From: Thermotogota bacterium ADurb.Bin062
Lineage (GTDB): Bacteria > Thermotogota > Thermotogae > MWEM01
Length of the DNA stretch: 41,314 bases
NCBI GenBank assembly: GCA_002071085.1
Contig: MWEM01000023.1
Coordinates: 1-41,314 of the forward strand
Direction: 5' to 3'
Each line of letters begins with the position of its first letter. The stretch's first letter is position 1. This document shows positions 17,065 through 25,680 of this stretch, in pieces. The notes under the pieces are model-generated. The model was not told where the DNA came from, ran no database searches, and saw only the letters and a list, made by a program, of their open reading frames with translations. The translations under genes and the position numbers were made by a program.

Positions 17065-18466
17065 TTTTCCGCTCAGACGCACGGGTTTTTTGAGGAACCT
17101 CGAACCAGGTCCTGTTCTGAGGGTAAGCGATACGGGATCGATTTTGGTTCAGGTAAACGCCCAGGAAGGCCTCCTCGATGTTTTCCAGGTCGCTCAACGA
17201 AAGGCCCGAGTTGTCGAGTTCCCTTTCCTCGAAGATTCCCAAGACGATTTTTTTGATCACGTTGCGCGCTTTTTCCGAATCGAGTTTTCCCACACTTTTT
17301 AACGCCGCTTCGCAGGAGTCAGCCAACATCAAGATGCCGGACTCCTTGAAAGACGGTTTCGGCCCTTCGTACCGGAAGGCGTCTTCATCCACATCCGGAT
17401 CGATTTCTTTGGCCTTGTTGTAGAAGAAGGTTTGAACTCGTGTGCCGTGGTGTTGCGCCACCATATCTTCGAATAGCAGGGGCAGGCGGTGTTTTTGCGC
17501 GAGCTCGATCCCGCTCTTTATATGGTCGGACAAAACCAGATGGCTGATTTGAGGCTTGATGCGGTCGTGCGGGTTTTCGCCGTCTTGGTTTTCCACGAAG
17601 TAATCCGGTCTCGTGATCTTCCCGATATCGTGGAAGAAGCTGCCCACTCTGGCGAGGATCGGGTTACAGCCGATTTTTTCGGCGGCCACTTCGGCGAAGC
17701 TTGCCAGAACGGTGCTATGGAAGTAGGTACCGGGCGCCCTCGTGATGAGCGATTTCAGGACCGGGTGATTGAGGTTTCCGAGCTCGAGCAACCCGATGTT
17801 CGAATAGATACGGCTAATCCATTCGATATAAGGGAGAAGACCGATGACGAACACCGTGGAGGCCGGAGGGACGAGCGCGATCTTCCACAGGAAATCGGCT
17901 CGAAACCTCTCGAAGCCGAACAAAACCAGGAGTAGGTACAACCCGATCTGTATCGCCCCGATCAGGAAAGCGACCGAAGAGAGCTCGATTCTTCTCTTCA
18001 CGTTTCTCGTGAGTTCGGCCGTAATGTAACCTATCAATAGGCAGGAGAACAAGAAGGCCCAATGGGAAGGAAAGGCCAAGGAAAAGACGAAAAACAAAAA
18101 CACCGCGGAGACTTGCCCGAGCTTACGCCCAAACAGAATCGTGATCAGGGTGACACCGAAATAGGTGGATAACAGTTCAAACCCAAAATAGGCGCCGATC
18201 GCCAAACAGAAGAAGGCGGAGAGGTTTAGGATCACGTAAAACGTGAGGGTATACTGGTAGTGCATCTTAAAGAACCGATTGTTCTCCGCGACGCCCTCAC
18301 ATAAAAAGATGTTCGTTAAAAGAACGAGGAACGAGGCAGAGAGGGTTTTTTTCCAATCGTACTGCCAAAACAGGATAGAGATGAGAAACGCCAAAAAAAA
18401 GGAAAAGAACAACAGATAATACTTCTTTTTCGCCAGTGTTTTGATGGCGGAAAGAGAGGGTTTCAC
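17051..18466 (-). CDS. PgpH-type 7TM-HD phosphodiesterase lacking the extracellular sensor domain
   Basis: The N-terminal 215 residues contain about seven membrane segments. The cytoplasmic HD domain follows, with His250, the His-Asp pair 279-280 in FFHDIGK, NPHDRIKPQISHLVLSDH, and QHH at 338-340. This is the layout of PgpH, which hydrolyses cyclic di-AMP. Usual PgpH proteins have about 700 residues because a large extracellular 7TMR-HDED domain follows the first membrane segment. Here the total is 471 and that domain is absent. It starts at a GTG with GGAGATTAATC upstream, directly after phoH, as in the common phoH-pgpH-ybeY order. Confidence 0.87.
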   Translation of the reverse strand: MKPSLSAIKTLAKKKYYLLFFSFFLAFLISILFWQYDWKKTLSASFLVLLTNIFLCEGVAENNRFFKMHYQYTLTFYVILNLSAFFCLAIGAYFGFELLSTYFGVTLITILFGRKLGQVSAVFLFFVFSLAFPSHWAFLFSCLLIGYITAELTRNVKRRIELSSVAFLIGAIQIGLYLLLVLFGFERFRADFLWKIALVPPASTVFVIGLLPYIEWISRIYSNIGLLELGNLNHPVLKSLITRAPGTYFHSTVLASFAEVAAEKIGCNPILARVGSFFHDIGKITRPDYFVENQDGENPHDRIKPQISHLVLSDHIKSGIELAQKHRLPLLFEDMVAQHHGTRVQTFFYNKAKEIDPDVDEDAFRYEGPKPSFKESGILMLADSCEAALKSVGKLDSEKARNVIKKIVLGIFEERELDNSGLSLSDLENIEEAFLGVYLNQNRSRIAYPQNRTWFEVPQKTRASERKNGKK

Positions 18467-18468
18467 GA

Positions 18469-19530
18469 TTAATCTCCGCGCTTCGGTGTTTCTTTGGGAT
18501 CAGAAAAGTACCCGTTCGATTCCGAACCCGTCGACCGATTCAGCTCTTCTTCCCGCTCGTAAGCGGCGATGATCGCTTTGACCAGGGGATGACGGATCAC
18601 GTCGTTTTTTCCTAAATAGGAAAATCCGATGCCCTTGATGCTTTTCAAGATCCTCTCACACTCCACCAATCCCGAGTCAGTTCCACGTTTCAAGTCTATC
18701 TGGGTAACGTCGCCCGTAATGACCGCTTTGGAATGGAAACCGATACGCGTCAAGAACATCTTCATCTGGTGGTGCGTCGTGTTCTGCGCCTCATCCAGGA
18801 TGATGTAAGAGTGATTCAGCGTTCTTCCTCTCATATAGGCCAAAGGCGCGATTTCGATGATCTGCTTTTCTCGAAAAAACAAAAATTTTTCCATCGGGAT
18901 CATATCGAAAATGGAGTCGTAAAGAGGCCTTAAGTACGGGTCCACTTTCTCAACCAAAGTTCCGGGCAAAAACCCCAGGCTTTCTCCCGCCTCTACGGCC
19001 GGACGGGTGAGGATGATGCGTTGCACGACCCCGGATTTCAGGGCTTCGATGGCCATCGCAACGGCGAGGTAGGTCTTTCCCGTTCCGGCCGGTCCGATCG
19101 CGAACGTGATATCGTTACTCTTCAAAGTCTCGATGTACCGAGCCTGACCCTCCGTCTTCGGGCGGATTTTGATCTTTTTGAAAAAGTATTCCTCTCTCGC
19201 CAGCAGTTCGGCGATTGGGGAGGTCTCCTGCCCTTCGGCGGTCTTCGCAAACGGCTCTTTCAAATCCTGATAGGTGTCCAAGATATATTGTTTCTCGATT
19301 TCATCTGGTATATGGCCGCTTTCCAACATCCGGATCATCTCTTCGAAGAGTTTGTGGGCCAAATCGGCTGTTTCCGGCTGATCGCTTCTCAGGTACAGTT
19401 GATCTCCCTCGTAGGCGATCTCCACATTGAAGGCCGTCTTGATACGTCTGAGGAAAGAATCGTGCTGGCCAAATAAAAAGACCGGGTTGATAGACTTCGG
19501 TATGGCGAGCGATTTTTTCACTATCGGCAT
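18469..19530 (-). CDS. phoH: PhoH-like ATPase
   Basis: The protein (353 residues) has a small N-terminal RNA-binding-like domain (1-85) and a P-loop ATPase with Walker A GPAGTGKTY near residue 145 and Walker B YIILDEAQN. RPAVEAGESLGFLPG and VITGDVTQIDL are also typical of PhoH. Its role is probably in RNA metabolism next to YbeY; the exact reaction in bacteria is not settled. The ATG overlaps the dCMP deaminase stop by 10 bp. Confidence 0.93.
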   Translation of the reverse strand: MPIVKKSLAIPKSINPVFLFGQHDSFLRRIKTAFNVEIAYEGDQLYLRSDQPETADLAHKLFEEMIRMLESGHIPDEIEKQYILDTYQDLKEPFAKTAEGQETSPIAELLAREEYFFKKIKIRPKTEGQARYIETLKSNDITFAIGPAGTGKTYLAVAMAIEALKSGVVQRIILTRPAVEAGESLGFLPGTLVEKVDPYLRPLYDSIFDMIPMEKFLFFREKQIIEIAPLAYMRGRTLNHSYIILDEAQNTTHHQMKMFLTRIGFHSKAVITGDVTQIDLKRGTDSGLVECERILKSIKGIGFSYLGKNDVIRHPLVKAIIAAYEREEELNRSTGSESNGYFSDPKETPKRGD

Positions 19531-20135
19531 TCGGACGTCCCTTGACTATAGTATTCGTTGTAAATGGCGTTCAGACCATAGTTCAGGTGTTCTACCTCCA
19601 AACCGGAGAGTCGGAGATACTCCAACGCGTAGCTGTTCCTATATTCCTGAAGATAGACCAATCGTTTGATTCCGGAGGCGATGATCAACTTGGCGCAATC
19701 GATACAGGGGCTGATGGTGACGTATAGCGTCGCATTTTCGAGCGGAATCCCGACTCTGGAAGCGTAAGCGATCGCGTTCTGTTCGGCGTGTATCGTCCTG
19801 ATGCAACCGCCCTTTTCCGAATCGACGATACACCCGTACTGATCGCATTGACCAATTTTTGAAGGCGCCCCGTTGTAGCCGATAGACACCACTCGGGTGT
19901 CTTTGGTGATCACGGCGCCCACCTGTCCTCGCAAACACGTGCTCCTTAAAGCGACGATTTCGGCGATGGCCATATACATCTGGTCAAAGGAAGGCCTATT
20001 AAAGGGAAGGGGCCTAGGCGCGAGGGCCCCCGTTGTCTCGCCCGGAAAAACCGAACGCAGTTGCGTATGGTGGGTGATCAGGGTCTTGAAAACGTCAGGA
20101 CACACGGGTTGAGACCCATTGTTTGTTTCTGACAA
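19521..20135 (-). CDS. comEB: dCMP deaminase (ComEB-type), with N-terminal extension
   Basis: The zinc-dependent cytidine/deoxycytidylate deaminase motifs are complete: HAEQNAI (His116, catalytic Glu118) and PCIDC (Cys144, Cys147). The enzyme would turn dCMP into dUMP for dTMP synthesis. The usual family start (RPSFDQMYMAIAEIVALRS) lies only at residue 47, so there is an extra N-terminal part of about 46 residues. The TTG at 20135 is chosen because GGAGGG stands seven bases upstream; it makes a 41-bp overlap with the upstream hydrolase gene. Whether the extension is made should be tested, since Met53 or Met55 would be too late for the family. Confidence 0.88.
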   Translation of the reverse strand: MSETNNGSQPVCPDVFKTLITHHTQLRSVFPGETTGALAPRPLPFNRPSFDQMYMAIAEIVALRSTCLRGQVGAVITKDTRVVSIGYNGAPSKIGQCDQYGCIVDSEKGGCIRTIHAEQNAIAYASRVGIPLENATLYVTISPCIDCAKLIIASGIKRLVYLQEYRNSYALEYLRLSGLEVEHLNYGLNAIYNEYYSQGTSECR

Positions 20136-21468
20136 CGAACTTCCCTCCTATGATCGTAGAGTCCACTTTTCCTTTCATCTTCAACCCCTCGTAAGGATCG
20201 TAATCGTTTCTCCCGTGCAAGGTATCGAGGGTTACCTTCCACTCGGCGTTTGGGTCGAACAACGTGATATCGGCGTCCGCGCCGGGTAAAAGGCTCCCCT
20301 TTTGCGGGAACATGCCGAAAGCGGTCGAAACATTCGAAGAAAACATACGAGCCAGTTCCTCAACCGATATTTCGTTTTCTCTCGATTTCAGCAAATTGTA
20401 GAGCAACACGAACCCCAATTCCACGCCGGCGAGCCCGTTGGGCATATGAAGGTAATCGTCTTCATACTTCTCTTTAACCCAAGAAGCAAATGGGCAATGG
20501 TCCGATCCGATCGTATGGATTCGGCCAGCGTAGAAGTGCTTGAGCAGCTCTTGACGTTCTTCTTCGGGCCTTAAAGGTGGACAGGTGGTGAATCGGGCCG
20601 CCCGTTCCCCTTTCAGAAAGGCATCGCTGAAATAGAGGTAATGCGGACAAGTTTCGATGAAGATAGACTTACCCAGCAAAGCGGAGAAATGACGATAGAG
20701 TTCGGTCACGGTTTTACCGCTGGATATGTGGGCGAGGTAAAGGCGCCCTCCCATCTCCGATACCATCAGGCAAACTCGAAGGGCCGCTTCCACCTCGCTG
20801 ATCGTCGGGCGTAAGTAGGGTAGGTGGGAAGCTTTAACGGGCCCATCGCTCGAGAGCTTCTTTTCACGAAAGTCGATCATCGCATCGTTTTCGGCGTGCA
20901 CCATAACGACCAAAGGCGTTCCGCGAGTGGCTTTAAACAAATCCATCAGGTAACCGTCAGAGGTCATCCGACCACTACTGCTATAAGTCGTGAACACTTT
21001 GATCGACCGAAATTTGTAGCGTAAGGCGAGCTCCACCAGCTTTTTCGGAGAAATCTTCGGTTCTGCAACCGTCAGATGCATAAACAGATTCGTTCGGTAC
21101 CTTTCCGTCGACTGCGAAACCTCCTTGTACAAGGCGGCCAGTTCGTCTTCCGCGCCAGTAAGAACCGGAGTGAAGTTGAAAACCGATGTGATTCCGCCGA
21201 ATACGGCTGAAGTGGAGCCAGTCGCGCAATCGTCACTACAATTCTCCGAGCCGAGCTGAAGGCCGAAGTGCACGTGGGGATCGATGAAACCCGGAAAACA
21301 GTAAAGACCCGAGGCGTCGAAAATCTCCTCCGCCTCAGGGCCAGCAACGGTGGGTTCCCACACGCCGATAATCTTTCCGGATCTGATCGCCAGGTTAACC
21401 CGCGTGAAACGATGCGCATAAAAAACCGATGCGTTCCGAATGACGAGCTCGGCTCTGAATGTGGCCAT
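20095..21468 (-). CDS. Dihydropyrimidinase/hydantoinase-family cyclic amidohydrolase
   Basis: The 457-residue amidohydrolase has the two-metal site of the hydantoinase/dihydropyrimidinase group: PGFIDPHVHF (His65, His67), the probable carboxylated Lys158, His192 in VHAEN, His248 in LAHISS and Asp324 in IGSDHCPF. The DDCATGSTSAVFGGIT stretch follows the dihydropyrimidinase rather than the dihydroorotase pattern. It hydrolyses a cyclic ureide ring. Its ATG overlaps the ygeW-like stop (TAATG), and GGGAGGACGG lies upstream. The pairing with a YgeW-like carbamoyltransferase recalls ygeW-hyuA in E. coli and purine/urate-degrading clusters. The true substrate is unknown. Confidence 0.88.
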   Translation of the reverse strand: MATFRAELVIRNASVFYAHRFTRVNLAIRSGKIIGVWEPTVAGPEAEEIFDASGLYCFPGFIDPHVHFGLQLGSENCSDDCATGSTSAVFGGITSVFNFTPVLTGAEDELAALYKEVSQSTERYRTNLFMHLTVAEPKISPKKLVELALRYKFRSIKVFTTYSSSGRMTSDGYLMDLFKATRGTPLVVMVHAENDAMIDFREKKLSSDGPVKASHLPYLRPTISEVEAALRVCLMVSEMGGRLYLAHISSGKTVTELYRHFSALLGKSIFIETCPHYLYFSDAFLKGERAARFTTCPPLRPEEERQELLKHFYAGRIHTIGSDHCPFASWVKEKYEDDYLHMPNGLAGVELGFVLLYNLLKSRENEISVEELARMFSSNVSTAFGMFPQKGSLLPGADADITLFDPNAEWKVTLDTLHGRNDYDPYEGLKMKGKVDSTIIGGKFVVRNKQWVSTRVS

Positions 21469-22457
21469 TAAGGCCGTCCTCCCATAGTGAGCGCCATAAC
21501 CGCTTTCGCAGTGTGCAGGCGGTTTTCAGCCTCATCGAAGACGACGGACCAGCGCCCGTCTATCACTTCATCGGTCACCTCTTTATTTCGGTCTGCTGGC
21601 AAGGCGTGCATATAAATCGCGTGCTTATTGGCCAATTCCATTTTTTTCCTATCGCAGAGCCAATCTTTGTGTTTGGCCTGTTCTTTGCGGATGGCTTCTT
21701 CTGTGTCTCCTACGAAAAAACCGCCCCAGTTTTTCGCGATGATGACGTCCGCTCCCCTAAAGGAGTCCGCCATATCGTGCGAGATCGTGATCTTCGATCC
21801 GGTCCTTTCCGCGTTTTTCTTCGCGGTCTCCATAATATCGGGCATAAGGTCAAAGCCTTCCGGATAGGCCAAAGTAATGTCCATGCCATACCTCGGGAAC
21901 AGCAAAGCCTGCGTTTGAGGGACAGACAGCGGCTTCAGATGCGTTTCGGCGTAAGCCCAAGAGATGACGACTTTTAACCCTTTGAGGTTGTTGGAAAATT
22001 TTTCCTGGATCGTCATCAGGTCGGCTAATCCTTGTAAGGGGTGATAAACATCGTCTTGGAGGTTCAAGATCGGGACTTTGGAGTGGCGGCACAGGTCTCG
22101 CAAAAAGGCATTTCCTTGCTTAAACAGACAATGTCGGATGGCGATCCCGTGCCCAAACCGGCCCAAGACAATCGCGGTGTCGCGCGGCGTTTCTCCGTGT
22201 GAGACTTGCATATTTTCCGGCGCGAGGAAGTGGGCGTGTCCTCCCAACTGGGTCATGCCGGCCTCCATAGAGTTCCTCGTCCGCGTAGATTGATCGAAAA
22301 AAATCAAGAAGCAGGTCTTGTCGGGTAGGTACCTGGTTGGCTCCCCTAAGGCGAACTTCTTTTTCATGTCGTAAGAAACGTCCATCATCAGATCGATTTC
22401 ATCTTTTTCGAAATCTTGTGTGGTAATAAAATGGCGGTTCCGAAAATCTATACTCAC
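21468..22457 (-). CDS. YgeW-like (knotted) carbamoyltransferase
   Basis: The protein (329 residues) has the carbamoyl-phosphate motif STRTR at 57-61, an HGETPRDTA segment near 87, and NLQDDVYHPLQGLADL. Several blocks agree with what I recall of E. coli YgeW: SWAY then KPLSVPQ, YGMDITLAYPEG, and HKDWLC, followed by YMHALPAD. The HALP motif at 284-287 replaces the HCLP of ornithine-type enzymes, so ornithine is unlikely to be the substrate. It starts with GTG behind GGAGGATTTCGT and leads an eight-gene operon. The family is firm (aspartate/ornithine carbamoyltransferase superfamily); the amine acceptor is not known. Confidence 0.85.
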   Translation of the reverse strand: MSIDFRNRHFITTQDFEKDEIDLMMDVSYDMKKKFALGEPTRYLPDKTCFLIFFDQSTRTRNSMEAGMTQLGGHAHFLAPENMQVSHGETPRDTAIVLGRFGHGIAIRHCLFKQGNAFLRDLCRHSKVPILNLQDDVYHPLQGLADLMTIQEKFSNNLKGLKVVISWAYAETHLKPLSVPQTQALLFPRYGMDITLAYPEGFDLMPDIMETAKKNAERTGSKITISHDMADSFRGADVIIAKNWGGFFVGDTEEAIRKEQAKHKDWLCDRKKMELANKHAIYMHALPADRNKEVTDEVIDGRWSVVFDEAENRLHTAKAVMALTMGGRP

Positions 22458-22479
22458 ACGAAATCCTCCTTCATAAGAT

Positions 22480-22504
22480 TTGCCGAAGCGGCAAGATTAT
22501 ATCA
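22480..22504 (-). promoter_or_regulatory. Extended -10 promoter and leader hairpin of the ygeW operon
   Basis: TGATATAAT on the minus strand (22504-22496) is an extended -10; no good -35 is seen. Directly downstream, TTGCCG and CGGCAA separated by three bases (22494-22480) form a perfect 6-bp hairpin at the very 5' end of the message, shortly before the GGAGGA ribosome site. A 5'-terminal hairpin of this kind could protect the transcript or act as a regulator site. Confidence 0.6.
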
Positions 22505-22519
22505 TATTTTCGCGGGCGT

Positions 22520-23090
22520 CCGTGGATAGGTGTTGGTCATGTTATGGGGTGACATCAAGAAACGAGGTTAGAATCGATCGTTCGATTTTTAATCCGTGTT
22601 GTCATCGCGGCGTAGAAGGTGCTAAGGGCGGATCACGGGGTCATAAAAACCACTTACACCGCGATAACACACGCGAGCATCGCGGCGTAAGCGCTTCTTC
22701 TTTTTGCGACGGCGCGATACGCTTTTGTACACGCCCATTGCGGCGTCTTAAAAAACAAAATGCGTATCGCGGGGTCCCGTTGGTTACCCCGCGATGAACC
22801 TCTTAGTTATGTCACCTCTTAAATTGTCTCACACGTGGATAGGTGTGGGTCAAGTTATGAAGTGCCCCAAGAAGCAAGGCCAGAATCGATCGCGCGATTT
22901 TTAGTTCGTGTCGTCATCACGTCGAAAACGCTAAGTGCAAAGACGGATCTCGAGATTTCGCGGGCTGGGAACGCCCTGGTGGCGCCGACTTCCCTGTCGG
23001 CACGTGTCTGGGAGCGCCCTGGGAACGCCGGACTTTAGTCCGGCATGTCTTTCCTTTATTCCGGGAGAACGCTATCCCTTGCCGATTTTC
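22520..23090. repeat. Mosaic of dispersed repeats, first part (80-bp, 45-bp and hairpin blocks)
   Basis: No gene is supported here. Two copies of an ~80-bp block (about 22520-22604 and 22834-22919) share 'caagaa', 'agaatcgatcg' and 'cgattttta' phrases. The first is followed by a decayed stem-loop block (22624-22665) related to the one at 25834-25880, then by an inverted copy of the 45-bp block (22678-22722) and a perfect 9-bp hairpin ATCGCGGGG/CCCCGCGAT (22766-22795). Two members of the variable-stem hairpin family follow at 22984-23001 (GCCGAC/GTCGGC) and 23027-23044 (GCCGGAC/GTCCGGC). Confidence 0.8.
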
Positions 23091-23565
23091 CCTCTGTGTT
23101 CTCTGCGTCTTCCGCTTGAACCGTGTTTTCAAGACAAGTACAAAAGCGTATCACGCCGTCGCGAAAAGAAGGGGCGCTTACGCCGCGATGCAGCGCTTGG
23201 GAACGCTCCCAGTGAAAAGATAAAACGATGCCAAACTAAAGTTTGGCGTTCCCAGCGCGTTCACAAAAATCTTTTCTCTGTGTTCTCCGTGCCCTCTGTG
23301 CGAACCCTGTTTTTCAAGACTTGTACAAAAGCGTATCGCGCCGTCGCGAGAAGAAGTGGCGCTTACGCCGCGATGCAGCGCTTGCGAACGCTCCCAGTGA
23401 AAAGACAAAACGATGCCAAACTAAAGTTTGGCGTTCCCAGCGCGTTCACAAAAATCTTTTCTCTGTGTTCTCCGTGCCCTCTGTGCGAACCCTGTTTTTC
23501 AAGACTTGTACAAAAGCGTATCGCGCCGTCGCGAGAAGAAGGGGCGCTTACGCCGCGATGCTTGT
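23091..23565. repeat. Tandem array of a 185-bp composite repeat
   Basis: The hairpin GCCAAAC/GTTTGGC at 23230-23247 recurs at 23415-23432, exactly 185 bp later, and the sequence between is almost identical through the next 45-bp block (single difference gtggc/ggggc seen). A more diverged partial copy precedes it from about 23091. Each unit contains the hairpin, a 'ctctgtgttctccgtgccctc' type stretch, and the 45-bp block (23146-23190, 23331-23375, 23516-23560). Long frames across it are repeats, not genes. Confidence 0.85.
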
Positions 23566-23880
23566 CCTCTCTGTGTTCTCTGTGCGCAAACCCTGTTTTT
23601 CTTTTAAGACATGCCAACTTGAAAGTTGGCGTTCCCAGGCGTTCTCGGGACGTTCACAAGCGTATCGCGCCGTCGCGAAAAGAAGGGGCGCTTACGCCGC
23701 GATGCTGCGCTTGCGAACGTTCCCAAGGTGTTCCCAGAGCGTTCTCGGGACATTCACAAGCGTATCGCGCCGTCGCGAGAAGAAGTGGCGCTTACGCCGC
23801 GATGCTGCGCTCGGGAACGCTACCAAGGCGTTCCCAGACGTTCCCAGTGAACACTCCGGGACGCCCCGTGATTTAAAAAG
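23566..23880. repeat. Continuation of repeat mosaic with two more 45-bp blocks
   Basis: A 'ctctgtgttctctgtg' stretch (about 23568-23600) and the hairpin GCCAACT/AGTTGGC (23613-23630) are followed by two copies of the 45-bp block (23660-23704, 23760-23804), each with its own 'gttctcggga' lead and a 'gcgaacgttccca' or similar tail. The short unit from 'cgttctcgggac' repeats with a period of 100 bp. Nothing coding is seen. The stretch ends at the hydA stop. Confidence 0.8.
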
Positions 23881-23881
23881 C

Positions 23882-25612
23882 TCAATTCTTGTTTGAGCGA
23901 TCCGTGTAATGCGTATGGAGCAGTTCGTGTGACCGATGGCTTAGCGGAGTCTCGAAAAAATCTTCGTATATGGCCTTTATCGAAGGATTTTCGTGAGACT
24001 TTCTTATCGTATTCAACTCATCAGCCCTATAGATCCCACGCATCCGTTTTTCGATAATGTCGGGGTCATCGCTATAAGGCTCGCCGCCTCCGCCGATGCA
24101 CCCTCCTGGGCAGGCCATCATCTCGACAAAATCGTAATAGACATCGCCGTTTTTAATCGCTGTCAGTAGCTTTCGGACGTTCGCGCCTCCGTGCGCAACG
24201 GCAACCCTTAAGGTTTTATCGTCTAGCGCCACCGTGGCCTCTTTAATGCCTTGAATGCCACGAACTTCCTCAAAACCCAGTCGAGGTAAAGGCTTTCCCG
24301 TTGCCAGTTCGTATGCCGTTCGTAGGGCCGCTTCCATAACGCCTCCGGTCGCCCCGAAGATGACTGCCGCGCCGGTGGAAGCGCCTAAGGGATCATCGTA
24401 TCGTGAGTCTTCCAAGTGTTCGACCTGTAATTTGGACAACCGAATCCGGCGCCCTAACTCTCGCGTGGTTAACACGAGGTCGACGTAGGGCGCTCCAGAG
24501 CTCATTAATTGCTGAGGTCGAAGCGCCTCTTCCTTTTTGGCCGTACAGGGCATGATCGATACCAAGAATATCTTATCGGGAGAAACGCCGATTTTATCGG
24601 CGAAATATGTCTTCACCACTGCTCCCATCATTTGTTGGGGAGATTTCGCCGTTGAGAGATTTGGCATATATTCCGGGAACTCTTTTTCCACGAGGTTTAT
24701 CCAAGCGGGACAGCAGGAGGTGAACATCGGAAATTTCCCGCCTTCTTTGATCCGGGTCAGAAGCTCGGAACCCTCTTCCATAATTGTGAGGTCGGCGCTG
24801 AAGTCCGTATCGAATACGTAGTCGAAGCCCAATTTCCTTAAAGCCGCAACCATTCTTCCTGTAGAGATGGTTCCGGGGGGAAGGCCCAGTTCTTCACTGA
24901 TTGCCACTCGAGTCGCGGGCGCCGTCTGTACAACCATCACGTATTCGCCACTTTCCATCGCCTCGCGTAGTCTGCGTAGAGAAGGATTTTCGGTGATTGC
25001 GCCCACCGGGCAAAATAGGGAGCACTGCCCGCAGCTGATGCACAGGGTATCCGATAGACCCCTGTCGAAAGCGGTCAAAGGCAAGGAATTCACTCCCCGA
25101 TAGGCCATAGAATAAATATCCATCGCCTGGAGATCCGAACACGCGCGAATACACCTGCCGCAAGAGACGCATTTGTTCAAATCTCTCGTAATGGCTAAGG
25201 AACTATCGTCTATCAGCCCTGGGTCGTGGGGCATTTTTGGAAGCTCTTCTTCGATCCCGTAATCGTAGATCAGATCCTGAAATTCGCAAGAACCGTTCGA
25301 CTCGCACGTCATACATTTGTTTGGATGATTGGAAAGGAGCAAAGCGAGATTCATCTTTCTCGCGTTAATCACACGCGAAGTGTGCGTTTTGATTTGCATT
25401 CCGTCGGAGACCAAGGTGACGCACGCGGCCTGAAGATTACGAAATCCATCGACTTCGATGGCGCAGATCCTGCACGCGCCCGTACTCTCCAAACGAGGAT
25501 GGTAGCATAGACTGGGGATTTTTATTCCCACCTTCCGACAAGCTTCCATCACAGTGAGCCCAGCCGGCACCTGATAGAGTTTTCCGTCCACAGTCAAATT
25601 AATCGACGACAA
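23882..25612 (-). CDS. hydA: [FeFe] hydrogenase catalytic subunit (HydA-type)
   Basis: From the N-terminus there is a [2Fe-2S] ferredoxin domain (cysteines about 36, 47, 50, 64), a His/Cys-ligated cluster motif HPNKCMTCESNGSC, two [4Fe-4S] motifs (CVSCGRCIRAC and CISCGQCSLFC), and then the H-cluster domain with L1 TSCCPAW, L2 MPCTAKK and L3 MACPGGCIGGGGEP. It makes or oxidises H2 with ferredoxin or as part of an electron-bifurcating complex. No HydB or HydC gene is beside it. I favour the TTG at 25612 (576 residues, SSINLTVDGK), close behind GGAGGAA, because family members begin there. The ATG at 25654 has no ribosome site. Confidence 0.93.
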   Translation of the reverse strand: MSSINLTVDGKLYQVPAGLTVMEACRKVGIKIPSLCYHPRLESTGACRICAIEVDGFRNLQAACVTLVSDGMQIKTHTSRVINARKMNLALLLSNHPNKCMTCESNGSCEFQDLIYDYGIEEELPKMPHDPGLIDDSSLAITRDLNKCVSCGRCIRACSDLQAMDIYSMAYRGVNSLPLTAFDRGLSDTLCISCGQCSLFCPVGAITENPSLRRLREAMESGEYVMVVQTAPATRVAISEELGLPPGTISTGRMVAALRKLGFDYVFDTDFSADLTIMEEGSELLTRIKEGGKFPMFTSCCPAWINLVEKEFPEYMPNLSTAKSPQQMMGAVVKTYFADKIGVSPDKIFLVSIMPCTAKKEEALRPQQLMSSGAPYVDLVLTTRELGRRIRLSKLQVEHLEDSRYDDPLGASTGAAVIFGATGGVMEAALRTAYELATGKPLPRLGFEEVRGIQGIKEATVALDDKTLRVAVAHGGANVRKLLTAIKNGDVYYDFVEMMACPGGCIGGGGEPYSDDPDIIEKRMRGIYRADELNTIRKSHENPSIKAIYEDFFETPLSHRSHELLHTHYTDRSNKN

Positions 25613-25680
25613 AATTCCTCCTTTTTCGTAAGCGCCTGCACCTCTAGCAGACATTGGAATGAACGTTTTTCAAGAAAACT

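Noticed and set aside
20095..21468. Dihydroorotase (pyrC) of pyrimidine synthesis
   Set aside because: The residues after the HxH motif follow the dihydropyrimidinase/hydantoinase pattern and the adjacent carbamoyltransferase is YgeW-like rather than PyrB.
22520..23880. CRISPR array
   Set aside because: Repeat units are composite and spaced irregularly (45-bp blocks 185, 144 and 100 bp apart), the intervals are themselves repeated, and no cas gene is present.
22935..23896. Long open frames on both strands across 22935-23896 that could be taken for Arg-rich proteins
   Set aside because: They follow the tandem and dispersed repeats, the same peptides recur with the 185-bp period, and no ribosome site or known domain supports them.
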